Assembly (NCBI GenBank): GCA_902478785.1
Contig: CABSMJ010000008.1
Coordinates: 1 to 64,000, forward strand
Source: an uncultured Oscillospiraceae bacterium
Lineage (GTDB): Bacteria > Bacillota > Clostridia > Oscillospirales > Oscillospiraceae
Direction of reading: 5' to 3'
DNA length: 64,000 nt
This document shows positions 44,834-54,537 of this stretch, one piece after another; position 1 is the stretch's first letter, and every line of letters begins with the position of its first letter. The position numbers were made by a program, and so were the translations under genes. The notes beneath the pieces were generated by a model. The model saw only the letters and a list, made by a program, of their open reading frames with translations. It did not search any database and was not told where the DNA came from.

Positions 44834-45565
44834 TCAGTATCCTTTCAGGATTCTCTCATAATTTCCGCCGGCAATCAGGCGGTATGCCTCTTCGTCGCCC
44901 TCCGTGGCGATCTTGACCTTTAGAAGTTCCATGCGGAAATCATTTCCAGGCCAGTCAGTGCTCATCATGATCCGGGACGGACCCACCTTTTTCAGGGCTG
45001 CCTTCAGGGAAAAGAGCTCGGCGGTGGAGGTGTCCAGATAGATATTTTCGTTGCGGCTAGCCACCAAAATGGCGTCGTCGCAGTAGTTCAGCGCGCACAT
45101 ATGGCCCAGGATCACCGTCACGTCCGGGAATGCCCGGGCGATCTCCTCGAAGTAGAACGGATGGTCATTTTCCTCGGACCCGCCGTGGGAAAACATGGGC
45201 ACCTTATACTCCCGGCACAGCTCCATCAGCGAGACGATCATGCCCAAGTCTCCCAGCTGGTAGCCGTGGAGGCGTGGGTGGAGCTTGAGGCCCTTGAGTC
45301 CCAGGTCCAGGTACTTTTTCAGCGTATCTCTGGCGTCAGGCATTCTAGGATTGATCATGCAGTAGCCAAACAGCCGATCTGGATGCTCTCGCTGAGCTTT
45401 GACCACATAATCATTGTCGATAGCCTGGGCCACGGTGCACACACCGCACATATCTACGCCTGCCTGATCCATCTCCCGCAGGATGCGCCCCACGCTCATT
45501 CCTTCATCCAGGAAGCCTCCTGTAGATTCGCCTTCCCACACATGGTTGTGGTGGTCAATGACCAT
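44834..45565 (-). CDS. Amidohydrolase family metal-dependent hydrolase (ACMSD-like)
   Basis: 243 residues. Start MVIDHHNHVWEG gives the H-x-H metal motif. Later FGYCMINPRMPDA, GLKGLKLHPRLHGYQ, VTVILGHMCAL and MMSTDWPGNDF are typical of the amidohydrolase-2 group, which includes decarboxylases and lactonases. It starts 3 bases after the allantoinase gene. It may decarboxylate or hydrolyse a pathway intermediate. Confidence 0.82.
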   Translation of the reverse strand: MVIDHHNHVWEGESTGGFLDEGMSVGRILREMDQAGVDMCGVCTVAQAIDNDYVVKAQREHPDRLFGYCMINPRMPDARDTLKKYLDLGLKGLKLHPRLHGYQLGDLGMIVSLMELCREYKVPMFSHGGSEENDHPFYFEEIARAFPDVTVILGHMCALNYCDDAILVASRNENIYLDTSTAELFSLKAALKKVGPSRIMMSTDWPGNDFRMELLKVKIATEGDEEAYRLIAGGNYERILKGY

Positions 45566-45568
45566 GGA

Positions 45569-46939
45569 TTACCACTCCTTTCTGGGATTCACCAGCCGGC
45601 CCACGCCGGGCTTGCCAACGATCTTGCCGTCCTCCATAATCACTTCGCCCATGACGATGGTCATAACGGGCTTACCCTTGAGCTTGAAACCGTCGTAGGG
45701 AGTGTACTTGGTCTTGCTGTACATCTCCTCGTGAGTAACGGTCCACTCCTTGTCCATATCCACGACCACCAAGTCCGCATCGGCGCCCACAGCGATCTGC
45801 CCCTTGCGGGGGAAGATGTTGAAGATCTGGGCGGGCTTTTCGGCCATGCACTCCACCACGCGATTGAGGCTCAAATCGCCCTTGTTCACGTGGTCCAACA
45901 TAATGGGCAGGCTGGTCTGAACACCGATGGTGCCAGGCAGCGTATCCCACCAGCTGCGATTGAACTTTTCATCGTTGGAGTGGGGCGCATGGTCGGTGGC
46001 CAGCACTTCGATGTCGCCGTTGGCCAGACCGTTCCACAGGGCCTCCCGGTCCTTCTCATACCGAATGGCAGGAATGACGCGGATGCCGCCGCCGAACTTC
46101 TCATAGTCCTCAGCGCAGAAGGTAAACCAGGCAGGACCCACGTCGGAGGTGACGGGAGTGCCCTTGTGCTGGAACTCCTTGATGAGCTCCAAGCCTCGCT
46201 TGGAGGTTAGATGGGTGATATGCACCCGGCAGCCCGACGCCTCAGAGAGCACAAAGGTGCGATACAGAGCGGAGACCTCCACAATGTCAGGGCGGGCTTC
46301 CACATGGGAGAAGAAGTCCTTGGGGTCCCGACCGCTCTCCTTGAGATGCTCCGTGTAGTGCTTTACCAGCTCCATGTCCTCGGCATGGACCGTGACCACA
46401 TAGTCGTAAGCGGCGATCTTCTTAAAGATGTCGGCCGCCTCGTTGTTGTCCGGCAGATAGTAGCCCTCGGGCAGCTCCCAGTCAAAGGTACTCAGGTCCC
46501 ACTTAAAGCCGCACACACCGGCCTCGATAAGGCCATCGATCTGGTCCAGGTTGTTGACAAGATAGGCATAGATGCCGTAGTTGACATAGGACTTCTCCTC
46601 GGCGATCTTCTTTTTGATCTGGAAGTTCTCCACATTCAGGGTGGGAGGCTGCACGTTGGGCATATCGTAAACGGTGGTGATGCCGCCAGCGGCCGCCGCC
46701 ATGGAGCCGGTGGAGAAGTCCTCCTTGTAGGTCAGACCGGGATCCCGGAAGTGGACGTGGACGTCGATGCCGCCGGGAAGAACCGGCTTTCCACCTACAT
46801 CAATGACCCGGGCTGCCTCAAAACCCTCAGGGCTGTCGGCAATGGCGGTGATCTTGCCGTCCTTCACCGCGATGCAGCCGGCCACTGTGTCACGGGCGCT
46901 GACGATTTGCGCGTTCTTAATGAGCAGATCAACTTTCAT
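45569..46939 (-). CDS. allB: Allantoinase/dihydropyrimidinase family hydrolase
   Basis: 456 residues of the cyclic amidase group. Metal ligands: HVHFRDPG (H-x-H), the lysine to be carboxylated in CGFKWDLS, His in VVTVHAEDM and VHITHLTSK, and Asp in LATDHAPHS. These enzymes open hydantoin rings. With AllE, a racemase and an AllC-like gene in the same operon, allantoin is the best substrate, and hydantoins are the alternative. ATG at 46939 follows AGAGG. Confidence 0.85.
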   Translation of the reverse strand: MKVDLLIKNAQIVSARDTVAGCIAVKDGKITAIADSPEGFEAARVIDVGGKPVLPGGIDVHVHFRDPGLTYKEDFSTGSMAAAAGGITTVYDMPNVQPPTLNVENFQIKKKIAEEKSYVNYGIYAYLVNNLDQIDGLIEAGVCGFKWDLSTFDWELPEGYYLPDNNEAADIFKKIAAYDYVVTVHAEDMELVKHYTEHLKESGRDPKDFFSHVEARPDIVEVSALYRTFVLSEASGCRVHITHLTSKRGLELIKEFQHKGTPVTSDVGPAWFTFCAEDYEKFGGGIRVIPAIRYEKDREALWNGLANGDIEVLATDHAPHSNDEKFNRSWWDTLPGTIGVQTSLPIMLDHVNKGDLSLNRVVECMAEKPAQIFNIFPRKGQIAVGADADLVVVDMDKEWTVTHEEMYSKTKYTPYDGFKLKGKPVMTIVMGEVIMEDGKIVGKPGVGRLVNPRKEW

Positions 46940-46952
46940 AAGCAAACCTCTT

Positions 46953-47678
46953 TCATTCATCAGATATTGGAAACAGGGGCTTGGGATAGCTGGCGCTGCC
47001 CTGACGCAGCCCCATTTTTGCAGTGATATAGGCCTGCCAGGCGGCAATCTCATAGGGCTTGAACAAGATCACATCCACCCCGCCGTCCTTGAGGCGCTTC
47101 GAGAGCTGAGGCGCTACATCTTCAAAGTCCGTGCAGCCCAGAATATATCCATCACATCCGGTACGGTCATGGATGGCTCGAATAGTCTCATAGAGCTTGT
47201 CCACCACCTTGTCCTGTCCGTTGCTGATGTCGTCAAAGTCCATCTCCACGGACTCCACTGCCGCCAAGCGGTGGGAAAGGCCCAACTCCTGGGCGATTCG
47301 GTAAAAACGGCCGTTGATGCGTTTGGCAAAGGTCAGAACTGTGAAGGTATCCACCAGTTGGGAGGCATAGAGCATGGTGCACTCACTGGGACCGATGACC
47401 GGGATGGACACAGCCTCCCGGCAGGCCCGCAGCGCCGTGTCCGCGCTGCAGTTGATGACCACCGCATCCGCTCCGTCTTGCTCCGCCGCCTGGATCTTCC
47501 GGATCAGATCTGGCGCCGCGCAGGCATCGTCATAGGCGTTTTGGATGAACCGGGGCCCCTTGTCGATATAGGCAAAGGAGAACTCCGCCGGAATCTGGGC
47601 GCTGTCCCTGCGCCGGTACTGCTCCCGGTAATCCTCTCCCTCCGGAGGAAGAATGGGAGAGATCACGAAAATCTTCAT
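46953..47678 (-). CDS. Allantoin/hydantoin racemase (Asp/Glu racemase superfamily)
   Basis: 241 residues. Two catalytic cysteines are seen, in VVINCSADTALRA and YILGCTDFEDV, the pattern of HyuA/HpxA racemases. It would interconvert (R)- and (S)-allantoin so that a stereospecific allantoinase can use both. It overlaps the upstream amidohydrolase gene by four bases and precedes allB by 13. Confidence 0.85.
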   Translation of the reverse strand: MKIFVISPILPPEGEDYREQYRRRDSAQIPAEFSFAYIDKGPRFIQNAYDDACAAPDLIRKIQAAEQDGADAVVINCSADTALRACREAVSIPVIGPSECTMLYASQLVDTFTVLTFAKRINGRFYRIAQELGLSHRLAAVESVEMDFDDISNGQDKVVDKLYETIRAIHDRTGCDGYILGCTDFEDVAPQLSKRLKDGGVDVILFKPYEIAAWQAYITAKMGLRQGSASYPKPLFPISDE

Positions 47679-49156
47679 TGGAAACTCCCTTCTGCTTCAG
47701 AGCGCTTGTAGAACTGTCCAATGGCCTCTACCAGCGCCTCGCTGACTCCTGGTCCAGGGTCTGGGCCGGTCAGCGCTGAAAGCGTTTCGTTCAGGCGGGT
47801 GCCACCCTCCTCTAGAGAAAGTGAAGCACAAGGGCGACCGTTTCGGACAATGCAGTCTCCAGCCACATACACCCGATCCACCGCGGCCCGGGTCCCCCGC
47901 ACCGCAAGCAGCTCCAACGGATCTGCAGCCGGAGCAGCAAAGGGATAACAGAGGCGGTTAAGGTCCAGGCAGACAAAGTCTGCCCAGCTGCCTTTGCGCA
48001 GCACGCCCCCTTCTCCTCTTGCCACAGCAGCACCTGCCACCGTTCCCATGGCCAACATCTGAGCCGGAGAGATCCCAGCGCCTACGCCTGAGTGTCCCGG
48101 ATTGTATCGGGCCAACCGCAGCTCCCGCAGGTAGTCCTGATCGTCATCTAATCCGCAGCCATCCAGGCCCACAGCGCAGACAACGCCAGCCTCCAGCGCG
48201 GTTTGCAGCGGCATTATACCGCTGCGCAGCCGCAGGTTAGAGGAGGGATTGGTGACCACCTTCACGCCCCGCTTTGCAAGCAAAGCCCAGTCCCCCTCTT
48301 CCGCCCAAACCATGTGGGCCAGGGAGAGCCGGGGCGTCAGAAATCCCAACTGGTCCAGATGCTCCACACTGCTCATACCCCATTTTTTGCTGTAAATTCT
48401 CTGATATTTGGTCTCCAGCATGTGCATGTGGATGCCCAAGTCATGTTCCTGGGCATAAGCCTGCATGGCCAGAAGGGTCTCGTCGCTGCACCATTGCAGT
48501 CCTGCCGGGTGCAACTGGAGGCTCACCATGCCAGTGCTGATGGGATAGCTCAGTTGTCGCTCCAGCGTTTCCACGATTCGGAAGTACTCAGAGAGAGAAA
48601 AGGGGCAGTCACTGATCCCGGAGAGAAATTCCTCCCGCAGCTCCTCTGGGAGCTCATCTGCAAATTCTTTTCGCTTGTAGTAGACCAGGTTGTTTTGGTC
48701 TACATAGGGCGGACAAAGGATCACTCGGATTCCCGCTTCGTTATAGCCTCTGGCTGTCTCCACCAGCTCCTCAGCCATACTTCCCCAGGAGGAGGGATTG
48801 TGACTGTGGAGCACGGCGGAGACGCCAGAGGAGGCCAGCAGCAATCCATCGTAAAGTGCCGCCTCATAGGCGGAGGAGCGGACACGACACAAAGTGGGAA
48901 TCCACTGTTCCAAAGCCCGATCCGCCGCGCCGAATGCCACAGGGGACACCCCGCGGCCATGGTCGTGCGCATCGATAAAAGCAGGCGTAATCATCCAATG
49001 GCTCTTTCCCAGGACCAACGCCCCCGGATGGCGGGTAATCACCTCATCTCGAGGACCGATATCCCGAATTCGGTCTCCGGTGAAATACAGCGCTGCATCC
49101 TGTCGAAGCGCTCCTTCACCGGTGTAGAGCTTGCCTGCACATATGACGGTGCCCAT
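47675..49156 (-). CDS. Amidohydrolase (chlorohydrolase/cytosine deaminase-like)
   Basis: 493 residues. Metal site ITPAFIDAHDHGRG, then HMHMLE, LSLAHMVWAEEG and GLDGCGLDDD correspond to the metal and catalytic positions of the ATZ/TRZ-SsnA-guanine deaminase group. It probably deaminates or hydrolyses a nitrogen heterocycle, possibly a purine breakdown product entering the pathway. ATG at 49156 follows GGTGGAG; the ATZ/TRZ assignment is by motif only. Confidence 0.82.
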   Translation of the reverse strand: MGTVICAGKLYTGEGALRQDAALYFTGDRIRDIGPRDEVITRHPGALVLGKSHWMITPAFIDAHDHGRGVSPVAFGAADRALEQWIPTLCRVRSSAYEAALYDGLLLASSGVSAVLHSHNPSSWGSMAEELVETARGYNEAGIRVILCPPYVDQNNLVYYKRKEFADELPEELREEFLSGISDCPFSLSEYFRIVETLERQLSYPISTGMVSLQLHPAGLQWCSDETLLAMQAYAQEHDLGIHMHMLETKYQRIYSKKWGMSSVEHLDQLGFLTPRLSLAHMVWAEEGDWALLAKRGVKVVTNPSSNLRLRSGIMPLQTALEAGVVCAVGLDGCGLDDDQDYLRELRLARYNPGHSGVGAGISPAQMLAMGTVAGAAVARGEGGVLRKGSWADFVCLDLNRLCYPFAAPAADPLELLAVRGTRAAVDRVYVAGDCIVRNGRPCASLSLEEGGTRLNETLSALTGPDPGPGVSEALVEAIGQFYKRSEAEGSFQ

Positions 49157-49171
49157 TGTTTTCTCCACCGC

Positions 49172-50359
49172 TTACATGGACTTCTTATACAGAGCGACTA
49201 CATCCTCTCGGGTAAACGGTTTGAGGCTGTTGTTCAGAACACCTGCCATGGTCTGGAAGACCGAGTCGGTCATGGGTTCGATCATCTCCTCGGTAACACC
49301 CAGGTCCTTCAGAGTGATATTGCAGTTGAATCTCTCCAGGACCCCCTCCATTGCCTTCGGGCACAGGGCAGCCAGCTGCTGCTGAGTCATGGTGTCATCG
49401 CCGTAGCCAAACAGGCGAGTTAGCTTGGCATGACGCTCGATGTCGGCGTCCCAGGTCATTTCCAGATAGGGGACCGCCAGGGGGCACATGGTCAAGCCGT
49501 GGGGCGCATTGGTCTGGCCGCCCACACTGTGTCCCAGCGCATGGATAGCCACGGTGCCGGAGTTGCCCTCGCCGATGACAATGCCACCCAGGGTGTTTGC
49601 CCAGGCCATATATTCTCTGGCTTCCTTGTCGTTGGCACCGTTTTTAATAGCCCGATCCAGATATTTGATAACCAGACGAATGGCCTCCAGCGCACAGGCA
49701 TCCGTAAAGGCGTTGGCACACTTTGCCAGATAGGCCTCCATAGCGTGGAACAGCACGTCGATGCCGCAGGAGCGGGTCACGCTGGGAGGCATAGTCATCA
49801 TCAGATCTGGGTCCACAATGGACACAGAGGGCATCAGCAGGTCATGGCCCACACCGGGCTTGTCGTGATTGATGGTGTTGGTGATAACGAACCACTTGGT
49901 AGCCTCGGAGCCAGTGCCCGCAGTGGTGGTGATGCAGATCACAGGATAGGGCTTCTTCACGTCTGCCAGGTCAGACTTGCTGCCGCCGGCCAGGTAGTCC
50001 CGCACGGAGTCGCCAGGAGTCTGGGCCGCCATGAAGGCCACCGCCTTAGCGGTATCCAGCGCGCTTCCGCCACCCAGGCCGATGGTAAAGTCACAACCTT
50101 CGCTGAGGAAGAACTGCACCTGGCGGTCGATATCCACATCCCGGGGATTGGGTTCCACATCGTCGATGATGGACACCGCCACGCCGGCATCCTCCAGCAG
50201 ATCAACTACGCGATCCAAAATACCCAGCTGACGCATGGTATCTTTGGCCGCGCAAACCATGGCTTTCTTTCCGTACTGGGGAGCCAGCTCCTTGAGCTGA
50301 TTCACCTGTCCGCAGCCCACATAGAACTTGGTGGGCATGGTAAAGTTGAATGCCTGCAT
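49172..50359 (-). CDS. Iron-containing alcohol dehydrogenase
   Basis: 395 residues of the group III ADH family. TIGLGGGSALDTAKAVAFMA is the NAD(P) contact, and metal ligands lie in ALGHSVGGQTNAPHGLTMC. It may reduce glyoxylate or another aldehyde, or oxidise a hydroxy-acid such as ureidoglycolate. The canonical AllD ureidoglycolate dehydrogenase is absent from this window. It begins 3 bases after the AllC-like gene. Confidence 0.9.
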   Translation of the reverse strand: MQAFNFTMPTKFYVGCGQVNQLKELAPQYGKKAMVCAAKDTMRQLGILDRVVDLLEDAGVAVSIIDDVEPNPRDVDIDRQVQFFLSEGCDFTIGLGGGSALDTAKAVAFMAAQTPGDSVRDYLAGGSKSDLADVKKPYPVICITTTAGTGSEATKWFVITNTINHDKPGVGHDLLMPSVSIVDPDLMMTMPPSVTRSCGIDVLFHAMEAYLAKCANAFTDACALEAIRLVIKYLDRAIKNGANDKEAREYMAWANTLGGIVIGEGNSGTVAIHALGHSVGGQTNAPHGLTMCPLAVPYLEMTWDADIERHAKLTRLFGYGDDTMTQQQLAALCPKAMEGVLERFNCNITLKDLGVTEEMIEPMTDSVFQTMAGVLNNSLKPFTREDVVALYKKSM

Positions 50360-50362
50360 AAG

Positions 50363-51607
50363 TTACCTCCTGTTCGTCTTATCAATAGTCAAAACGGTCC
50401 GCAGCAGCACGTCGCAGCCGTTTTCAATATCTGTTGGTGCGGAGTATTCCAGCGGAGAATGGCTGATGCCCTCCTGGCTGGGGATGAAGATCATGCCGGT
50501 GGGAAACACTGCGCTCATCAAAAGGGAGTCGTGGAATGCACCACTGGGCATCTTTTCATAGCTCCGGCCCGTCTCCTGACAGGCCTGTTCCACACAGTCG
50601 ATGACCCAATCACTCATAGGAGAGGGCGGGCACCGGGAGATCACCTTCAAGTCTGAGGCAACGCCCCGGGTGTTACAGATGCTCTCCAGCTTTTCCTGCA
50701 GCTTTTCCAGAAGCTGGTCCATAACGACCTGCTCCCGGTCCCGGATCTCCAAGCTGATGACGCATTTGCCGGGCACCACGTTGACGGAATTGGGTTCCAC
50801 CCGTACGCAGCCCACCGTAGCTACGGAGTAGTCTCCACCGTAAGTGCCTACCACTTCTGGCACGGCAGCAATGAACTCTGCCGCCGTTACCAGAGCGTCT
50901 TTCCGGTCCTGCATCAGGGTACTTCCGGCGTGATTTGCTTGGCCTGTAAATGTAATTTCAAACCGGTCTACGCCGGCAATGGAGGTGACCACGCCAATCT
51001 CCGTCTCATTTCTCCACAAAGACGCGCCCTGCTCCACATGGAGCTCTAAGAAGCAGTGGACATGTTCCGGCGGAATTGCCGCCTGATCCAAGGCAGTACA
51101 GTTCACGCCAAACTCCTGCAGCACCTGCATCTGATTCATTCCCTGCCCATCCGTATCCTGCTTAGAGACGGGCAGCGGATGGCCACAGGCAGCATTACTG
51201 CCAAAAAGACCTTTTCCAAAGCGGGCTCCCTCTTCATCGGTGAAAACAATGGCCTCCAGGGGATGTTCCAGCTCCATGCCGCTGCGGCGCAATACTTCGA
51301 AGACCTCTAGAGCTGCCACACAGCCCAGCGCCCCATCGTACTTTCCGCCGTTGGGCACTGTATCCAAATGGGAACCCACTAGAATGGCCGGAAGCGTATT
51401 GTCGTGGCCGGACAGGCGGACCCGGATATTCCCGGCCGCATCCACCTTTGGCCTAAGGCCAAGGGCTCGGAAATAGGACATATATAGGTTCCGGCCCTTT
51501 TGATCCTCAGGCGAAAAGGCCAGGCGGCTATGAGATCCATCCTCCTGTTTGCCACATTCATAAATCGTATCCAGGCGCTCCAAGACCCGGCTGAGATCTA
51601 CATTCAT
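50363..51607 (-). CDS. allC: M20 family hydrolase, allantoate amidohydrolase/N-carbamoyl amino acid hydrolase-like
   Basis: 414 residues. VGSHLDTVPNGGKYDGALG gives the first metal ligands, TDEEGARFGKGLFGS the catalytic Glu pair, LELHVEQGASLW the next, and FTGQANHAGST the lid domain, matching AllC/HyuC. It would convert allantoate to ureidoglycine with ammonia and carbon dioxide release, feeding AllE. N-carbamoyl amino acid hydrolysis is the alternative reading. Confidence 0.87.
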   Translation of the reverse strand: MNVDLSRVLERLDTIYECGKQEDGSHSRLAFSPEDQKGRNLYMSYFRALGLRPKVDAAGNIRVRLSGHDNTLPAILVGSHLDTVPNGGKYDGALGCVAALEVFEVLRRSGMELEHPLEAIVFTDEEGARFGKGLFGSNAACGHPLPVSKQDTDGQGMNQMQVLQEFGVNCTALDQAAIPPEHVHCFLELHVEQGASLWRNETEIGVVTSIAGVDRFEITFTGQANHAGSTLMQDRKDALVTAAEFIAAVPEVVGTYGGDYSVATVGCVRVEPNSVNVVPGKCVISLEIRDREQVVMDQLLEKLQEKLESICNTRGVASDLKVISRCPPSPMSDWVIDCVEQACQETGRSYEKMPSGAFHDSLLMSAVFPTGMIFIPSQEGISHSPLEYSAPTDIENGCDVLLRTVLTIDKTNRR

Positions 51608-51635
51608 TGAAACAGGCCTTTCTTAAGTAAATTGA

Positions 51636-52394
51636 TTAGTAGTACAGGCAGGCTTCCGTTCCGCCGTCGATGACGATGGCCTGACCGGTGATGGCTCTGG
51701 CGTCGTCGCTGGCCAGGAATAGCGCCGTCTTGGCAATATCCTCGGGCTGAATCTTCAGCGTCATGGGCTGATAGGAATCCAGGAACTTCTCCCGGGCCTC
51801 ACCGGTGAAGTCCTTATTCAGCGGTGTATCCACAAAACCCGGGCAGATGGCATTGCAGCGGATGTTGCTACGGGCAAAATCAATGGCCACGGAGCGGGTC
51901 AGACTCATGGCTCCAGCTTTGGCGCAGGCATATCCCACCTTGTTGGGAATGGGCTTGAGGCCGAAGGTGCCCACGGTGTTCAGGATCACACCGCCGCCCT
52001 GCTTTTCCATGTAGGGGATGGCATACTTGCAGCCCAGGAAGATGCTTTCCATATCAATGGCCAGCACTTTGCGGAAGTCGGCGTAGGAGGTAGTGGTAAC
52101 GGTTCCAATGGGACTGATGCCGGCGTTGTTGAACAAAACATCCAGGCGGCCATAGGCATCGTGGATCTCAGCAAACAGCTTTTCCATGGCACTCTCGTTG
52201 GTGATATCCGCAGCAAAGGCCTTGGCCTTGCCGCCAGCGGAGATGATACTCTCCGCCACAGCACCCGCCGTCTGAGCATTGATATCGATCACGCAGACCG
52301 TGGCGCCTTCCGCGGCAAACATTTCGCAAGAGAGCTTACCCAGTCCAGAACCGCCACCAGTGATTGCCACAACCTTGTTCTCAAACTTTTTCAT
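51636..52394 (-). CDS. SDR family oxidoreductase 1
   Basis: 252 residues, classical short-chain dehydrogenase. Cofactor motif VAITGGGSGLGKLSCEMFA, NAG motif LFNNAGIS, and active-site Tyr-Lys in GYACAKAGAM are present. D42-type acidic residue after the second strand (VCVIDIN) favours NAD. It is paired with a second SDR gene 36 bases upstream. Confidence 0.92.
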   Translation of the reverse strand: MKKFENKVVAITGGGSGLGKLSCEMFAAEGATVCVIDINAQTAGAVAESIISAGGKAKAFAADITNESAMEKLFAEIHDAYGRLDVLFNNAGISPIGTVTTTSYADFRKVLAIDMESIFLGCKYAIPYMEKQGGGVILNTVGTFGLKPIPNKVGYACAKAGAMSLTRSVAIDFARSNIRCNAICPGFVDTPLNKDFTGEAREKFLDSYQPMTLKIQPEDIAKTALFLASDDARAITGQAIVIDGGTEACLYY

Positions 52395-52430
52395 AACAGT
52401 GTCCTTTCTTAAAAATAATAGAAGTAATCT

Positions 52431-53186
52431 TTAGCAGTGAGTGATTTGGCCGCCATCCACCAGCAGTTCAGAGCCGGTGCAGTAGGAAGCCTCGTCAGAA
52501 AGCAAAAATGCGATGGCGTCTGCAATCTCTTCGGACTTGCCGAACCGCCCCATGGGAATAGAGGCCACAGACTGCTTGTGCATCTCGGGATCATCAATGA
52601 TCCAAGCGTTCATGGGCGTCTCAATGGTACCAGGAGCCACCACATTGGAGCGGATACCGTTAGGCCCAAACTCCAGAGCAATGGCTTTACTCAGCTGTCT
52701 GACCGCCCCCTTGGAGGCGCAGTAGTGAGCGGACTTGGTAAAGCCAATGAAACCGCTGATGGAGCTGAGAAATACGATGGAAGCGCCGGTCTTCTGTTCC
52801 ACCGCTTGTCTGATGAAGGACTGCGCGCAAAGGAAAGAACCTTTCAGATTGATGTTGATCATACGGTCCCAATCCCGCTCTGTAAGATCCAGGAAAGGAA
52901 TGCTGGAAAAGATGCCAGCCGAATTTACCAGGCCATGGATCTGACCATAGGCCGCAACTGCGTCGGCGATCATTTGATTGACACTCTCACCGTTACATAC
53001 ATCCACCACACACTGCAGTGCCTTGCGGCCCATCGCTTCCACTTCTGCGGCCGTCCGTGCAATGGCCTCTCCATTGATGTCTGCCAACACAAGGTCTGCG
53101 CCCTGTGAGGCAACTTTCAGAGAAACAGCTTTACCCAGACCGGAACCAGCACCGGTAACAACGACAACTTTGTTTTCTAAACGCAT
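52431..53186 (-). CDS. SDR family oxidoreductase 2
   Basis: 251 residues, classical SDR. VVVTGAGSGLGKAVSLKVA, GLVNSAGIF, and HYCASKGAVRQL with the Tyr-Lys pair are present. LVLADING suggests NAD preference. About one third identical by eye to the neighbouring SDR, so old paralogs. The substrate is unknown, likely a hydroxy-acid or sugar alcohol of the same pathway. Confidence 0.92.
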   Translation of the reverse strand: MRLENKVVVVTGAGSGLGKAVSLKVASQGADLVLADINGEAIARTAAEVEAMGRKALQCVVDVCNGESVNQMIADAVAAYGQIHGLVNSAGIFSSIPFLDLTERDWDRMININLKGSFLCAQSFIRQAVEQKTGASIVFLSSISGFIGFTKSAHYCASKGAVRQLSKAIALEFGPNGIRSNVVAPGTIETPMNAWIIDDPEMHKQSVASIPMGRFGKSEEIADAIAFLLSDEASYCTGSELLVDGGQITHC

Positions 53187-53220
53187 AACAGTCCCTCTTT
53201 TTCAAAAATACTTGTTTATT

Positions 53221-53274
53221 GTTAGAAGTCTAACTTCTTAAAACGTTTTTTTACAGCAGGAAGGTCACCTTCCT
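53221..53274. other. Two short dyads between the SDR and lipoprotein genes
   Basis: GTTAGA-AG-TCTAAC (53221-53234) and AGGAAGGT-C-ACCTTCCT (53258-53274) are both perfect. They could be RNA hairpins setting expression down the operon or protein sites. Confidence 0.4.
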
Positions 53275-53303
53275 TCCACCATATTTTCCCCTACGATTGG
53301 GGA

Positions 53304-54359
53304 TCAGAAAGTGCCTCCTGCCGCCTGCTCGACCGTATAAGAGCGAATGGGATCCGCGATAAACATATCCACCACTTCTACTTGGAAATTGTCCAGCATT
53401 TCCTCTGTCACTGCTTTGGGATTCCAGGAATGCTCCTCGTCATAAACAAATGCAAATCCCGGCGCTTCCGGCGCAGTGTGATAGCCAAAGTACATGGTCC
53501 CGCCTTCCAGCTCTCCATTCATGGCCATCTTGGTCAAGCTCACATACTTGGAACTCCATCCATAGTCACAATACGCCAGCACCTGGTCCGGAGCATAGGC
53601 CACATCGGCTACACTCCGTCCCAGGGTGTAGATGTTTTTCTCCTTGCATACGTCTACCACACCCTGAGCACCTCTGTTAAGCTCGTGGAGGATCACGTCA
53701 CATCCTGCGGCAGCCAGTGCGTTGGCAGCTTCTCTGGCTGCAGCCACATCGTTGTTGTCGTCCAGATAGATAATGGAAATTTGGCAGTTGGGGTCCTTGG
53801 TTTTTAAGCCGTCCTTGATACTGCCCACAAAGTTGTTGGTCACATCGATGCCTTCCAGGGCTCCCACATACCCAACTTTTTGGGTCTGACTGATCTGGCA
53901 GGCCATCCAACCATAGGCATATCCATACTGCCAGGGCGCATTGTCTGCTGCCGTGACATTATCCCCTATGGGATCAGCACCACAGATCACAAGGAACTCC
54001 GTGTCGGGATATTCAGGCGCCACCTTCTCCATAGCATCTTGGAATTGCCCGCCATGTCCAAAGATCACATCATATCCTGCGGACGCATAGCCTCGAAGCG
54101 CCGGGAGAAGATCTGCATCAGCAATATTTTCGCTGTATGCCACTTCCGCACCCAGTTCATTCTTGACCTGCATCAACGCCTCATAGCCAAATTGGCTCCA
54201 ACTGCGATCGCTGGCGCTGCCGGGGAGCAGACACGCCACACGGATCTGCTCCTCCCCGCCTTCCGGAGAGGACGAAGGGGTCGAAAAAACGGAACCGCAT
54301 CCAGCCAAAAGTGTAAAGCCAATCATCCCCAGTATAAGTTGTGCAGAGAGTCGTTTCAT
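53304..54359 (-). CDS. BMP family substrate-binding lipoprotein 1
   Basis: 351 residues. A signal peptide with lipobox LLAGC (Cys near 20) is followed by the basic membrane protein/PnrA-like fold: RVACLLPGSASDRSWSQFGYEAL, APWQYGYAYGWMACQIS, and the end RSYTVEQAAGGTF. BMP proteins bind nucleosides or related purines for ABC uptake. It is a close paralog of the next upstream gene, so two receptors may serve one permease. Confidence 0.88.
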   Translation of the reverse strand: MKRLSAQLILGMIGFTLLAGCGSVFSTPSSSPEGGEEQIRVACLLPGSASDRSWSQFGYEALMQVKNELGAEVAYSENIADADLLPALRGYASAGYDVIFGHGGQFQDAMEKVAPEYPDTEFLVICGADPIGDNVTAADNAPWQYGYAYGWMACQISQTQKVGYVGALEGIDVTNNFVGSIKDGLKTKDPNCQISIIYLDDNNDVAAAREAANALAAAGCDVILHELNRGAQGVVDVCKEKNIYTLGRSVADVAYAPDQVLAYCDYGWSSKYVSLTKMAMNGELEGGTMYFGYHTAPEAPGFAFVYDEEHSWNPKAVTEEMLDNFQVEVVDMFIADPIRSYTVEQAAGGTF

Positions 54360-54469
54360 AAGCGCTGCCTCCCTTCCTTTCAACCAGTGATATCCAGAGA
54401 AGATTGTTTTTCCAAGAGACTCCAGCAACAAATCTTGGGTCTGAATGGTCTCTCCCGCTGAAGCGGCGA

Positions 54470-54487
54470 CCGCTCTACTTAGAGCGG
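54470..54487 (-). other. Hairpin between the two BMP lipoprotein genes
   Basis: CCGCTCT-ACTT-AGAGCGG lies in a 178-base gap with no U-run; likely a stabiliser or attenuator. Confidence 0.45.
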
Positions 54488-54537
54488 CCTACCGCCCAGT
54501 GAGATAGCTCGTAAAATAATTGAGGGCTTACTTCTTT

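Noticed and set aside
45569..51607. Pure hydantoin/pyrimidine degradation cluster
   Set aside because: Hydantoinase, racemase and carbamoylase-type genes alone would allow it, but the AllE-type bicupin and PucR regulator favour ureides. Kept as alternative.
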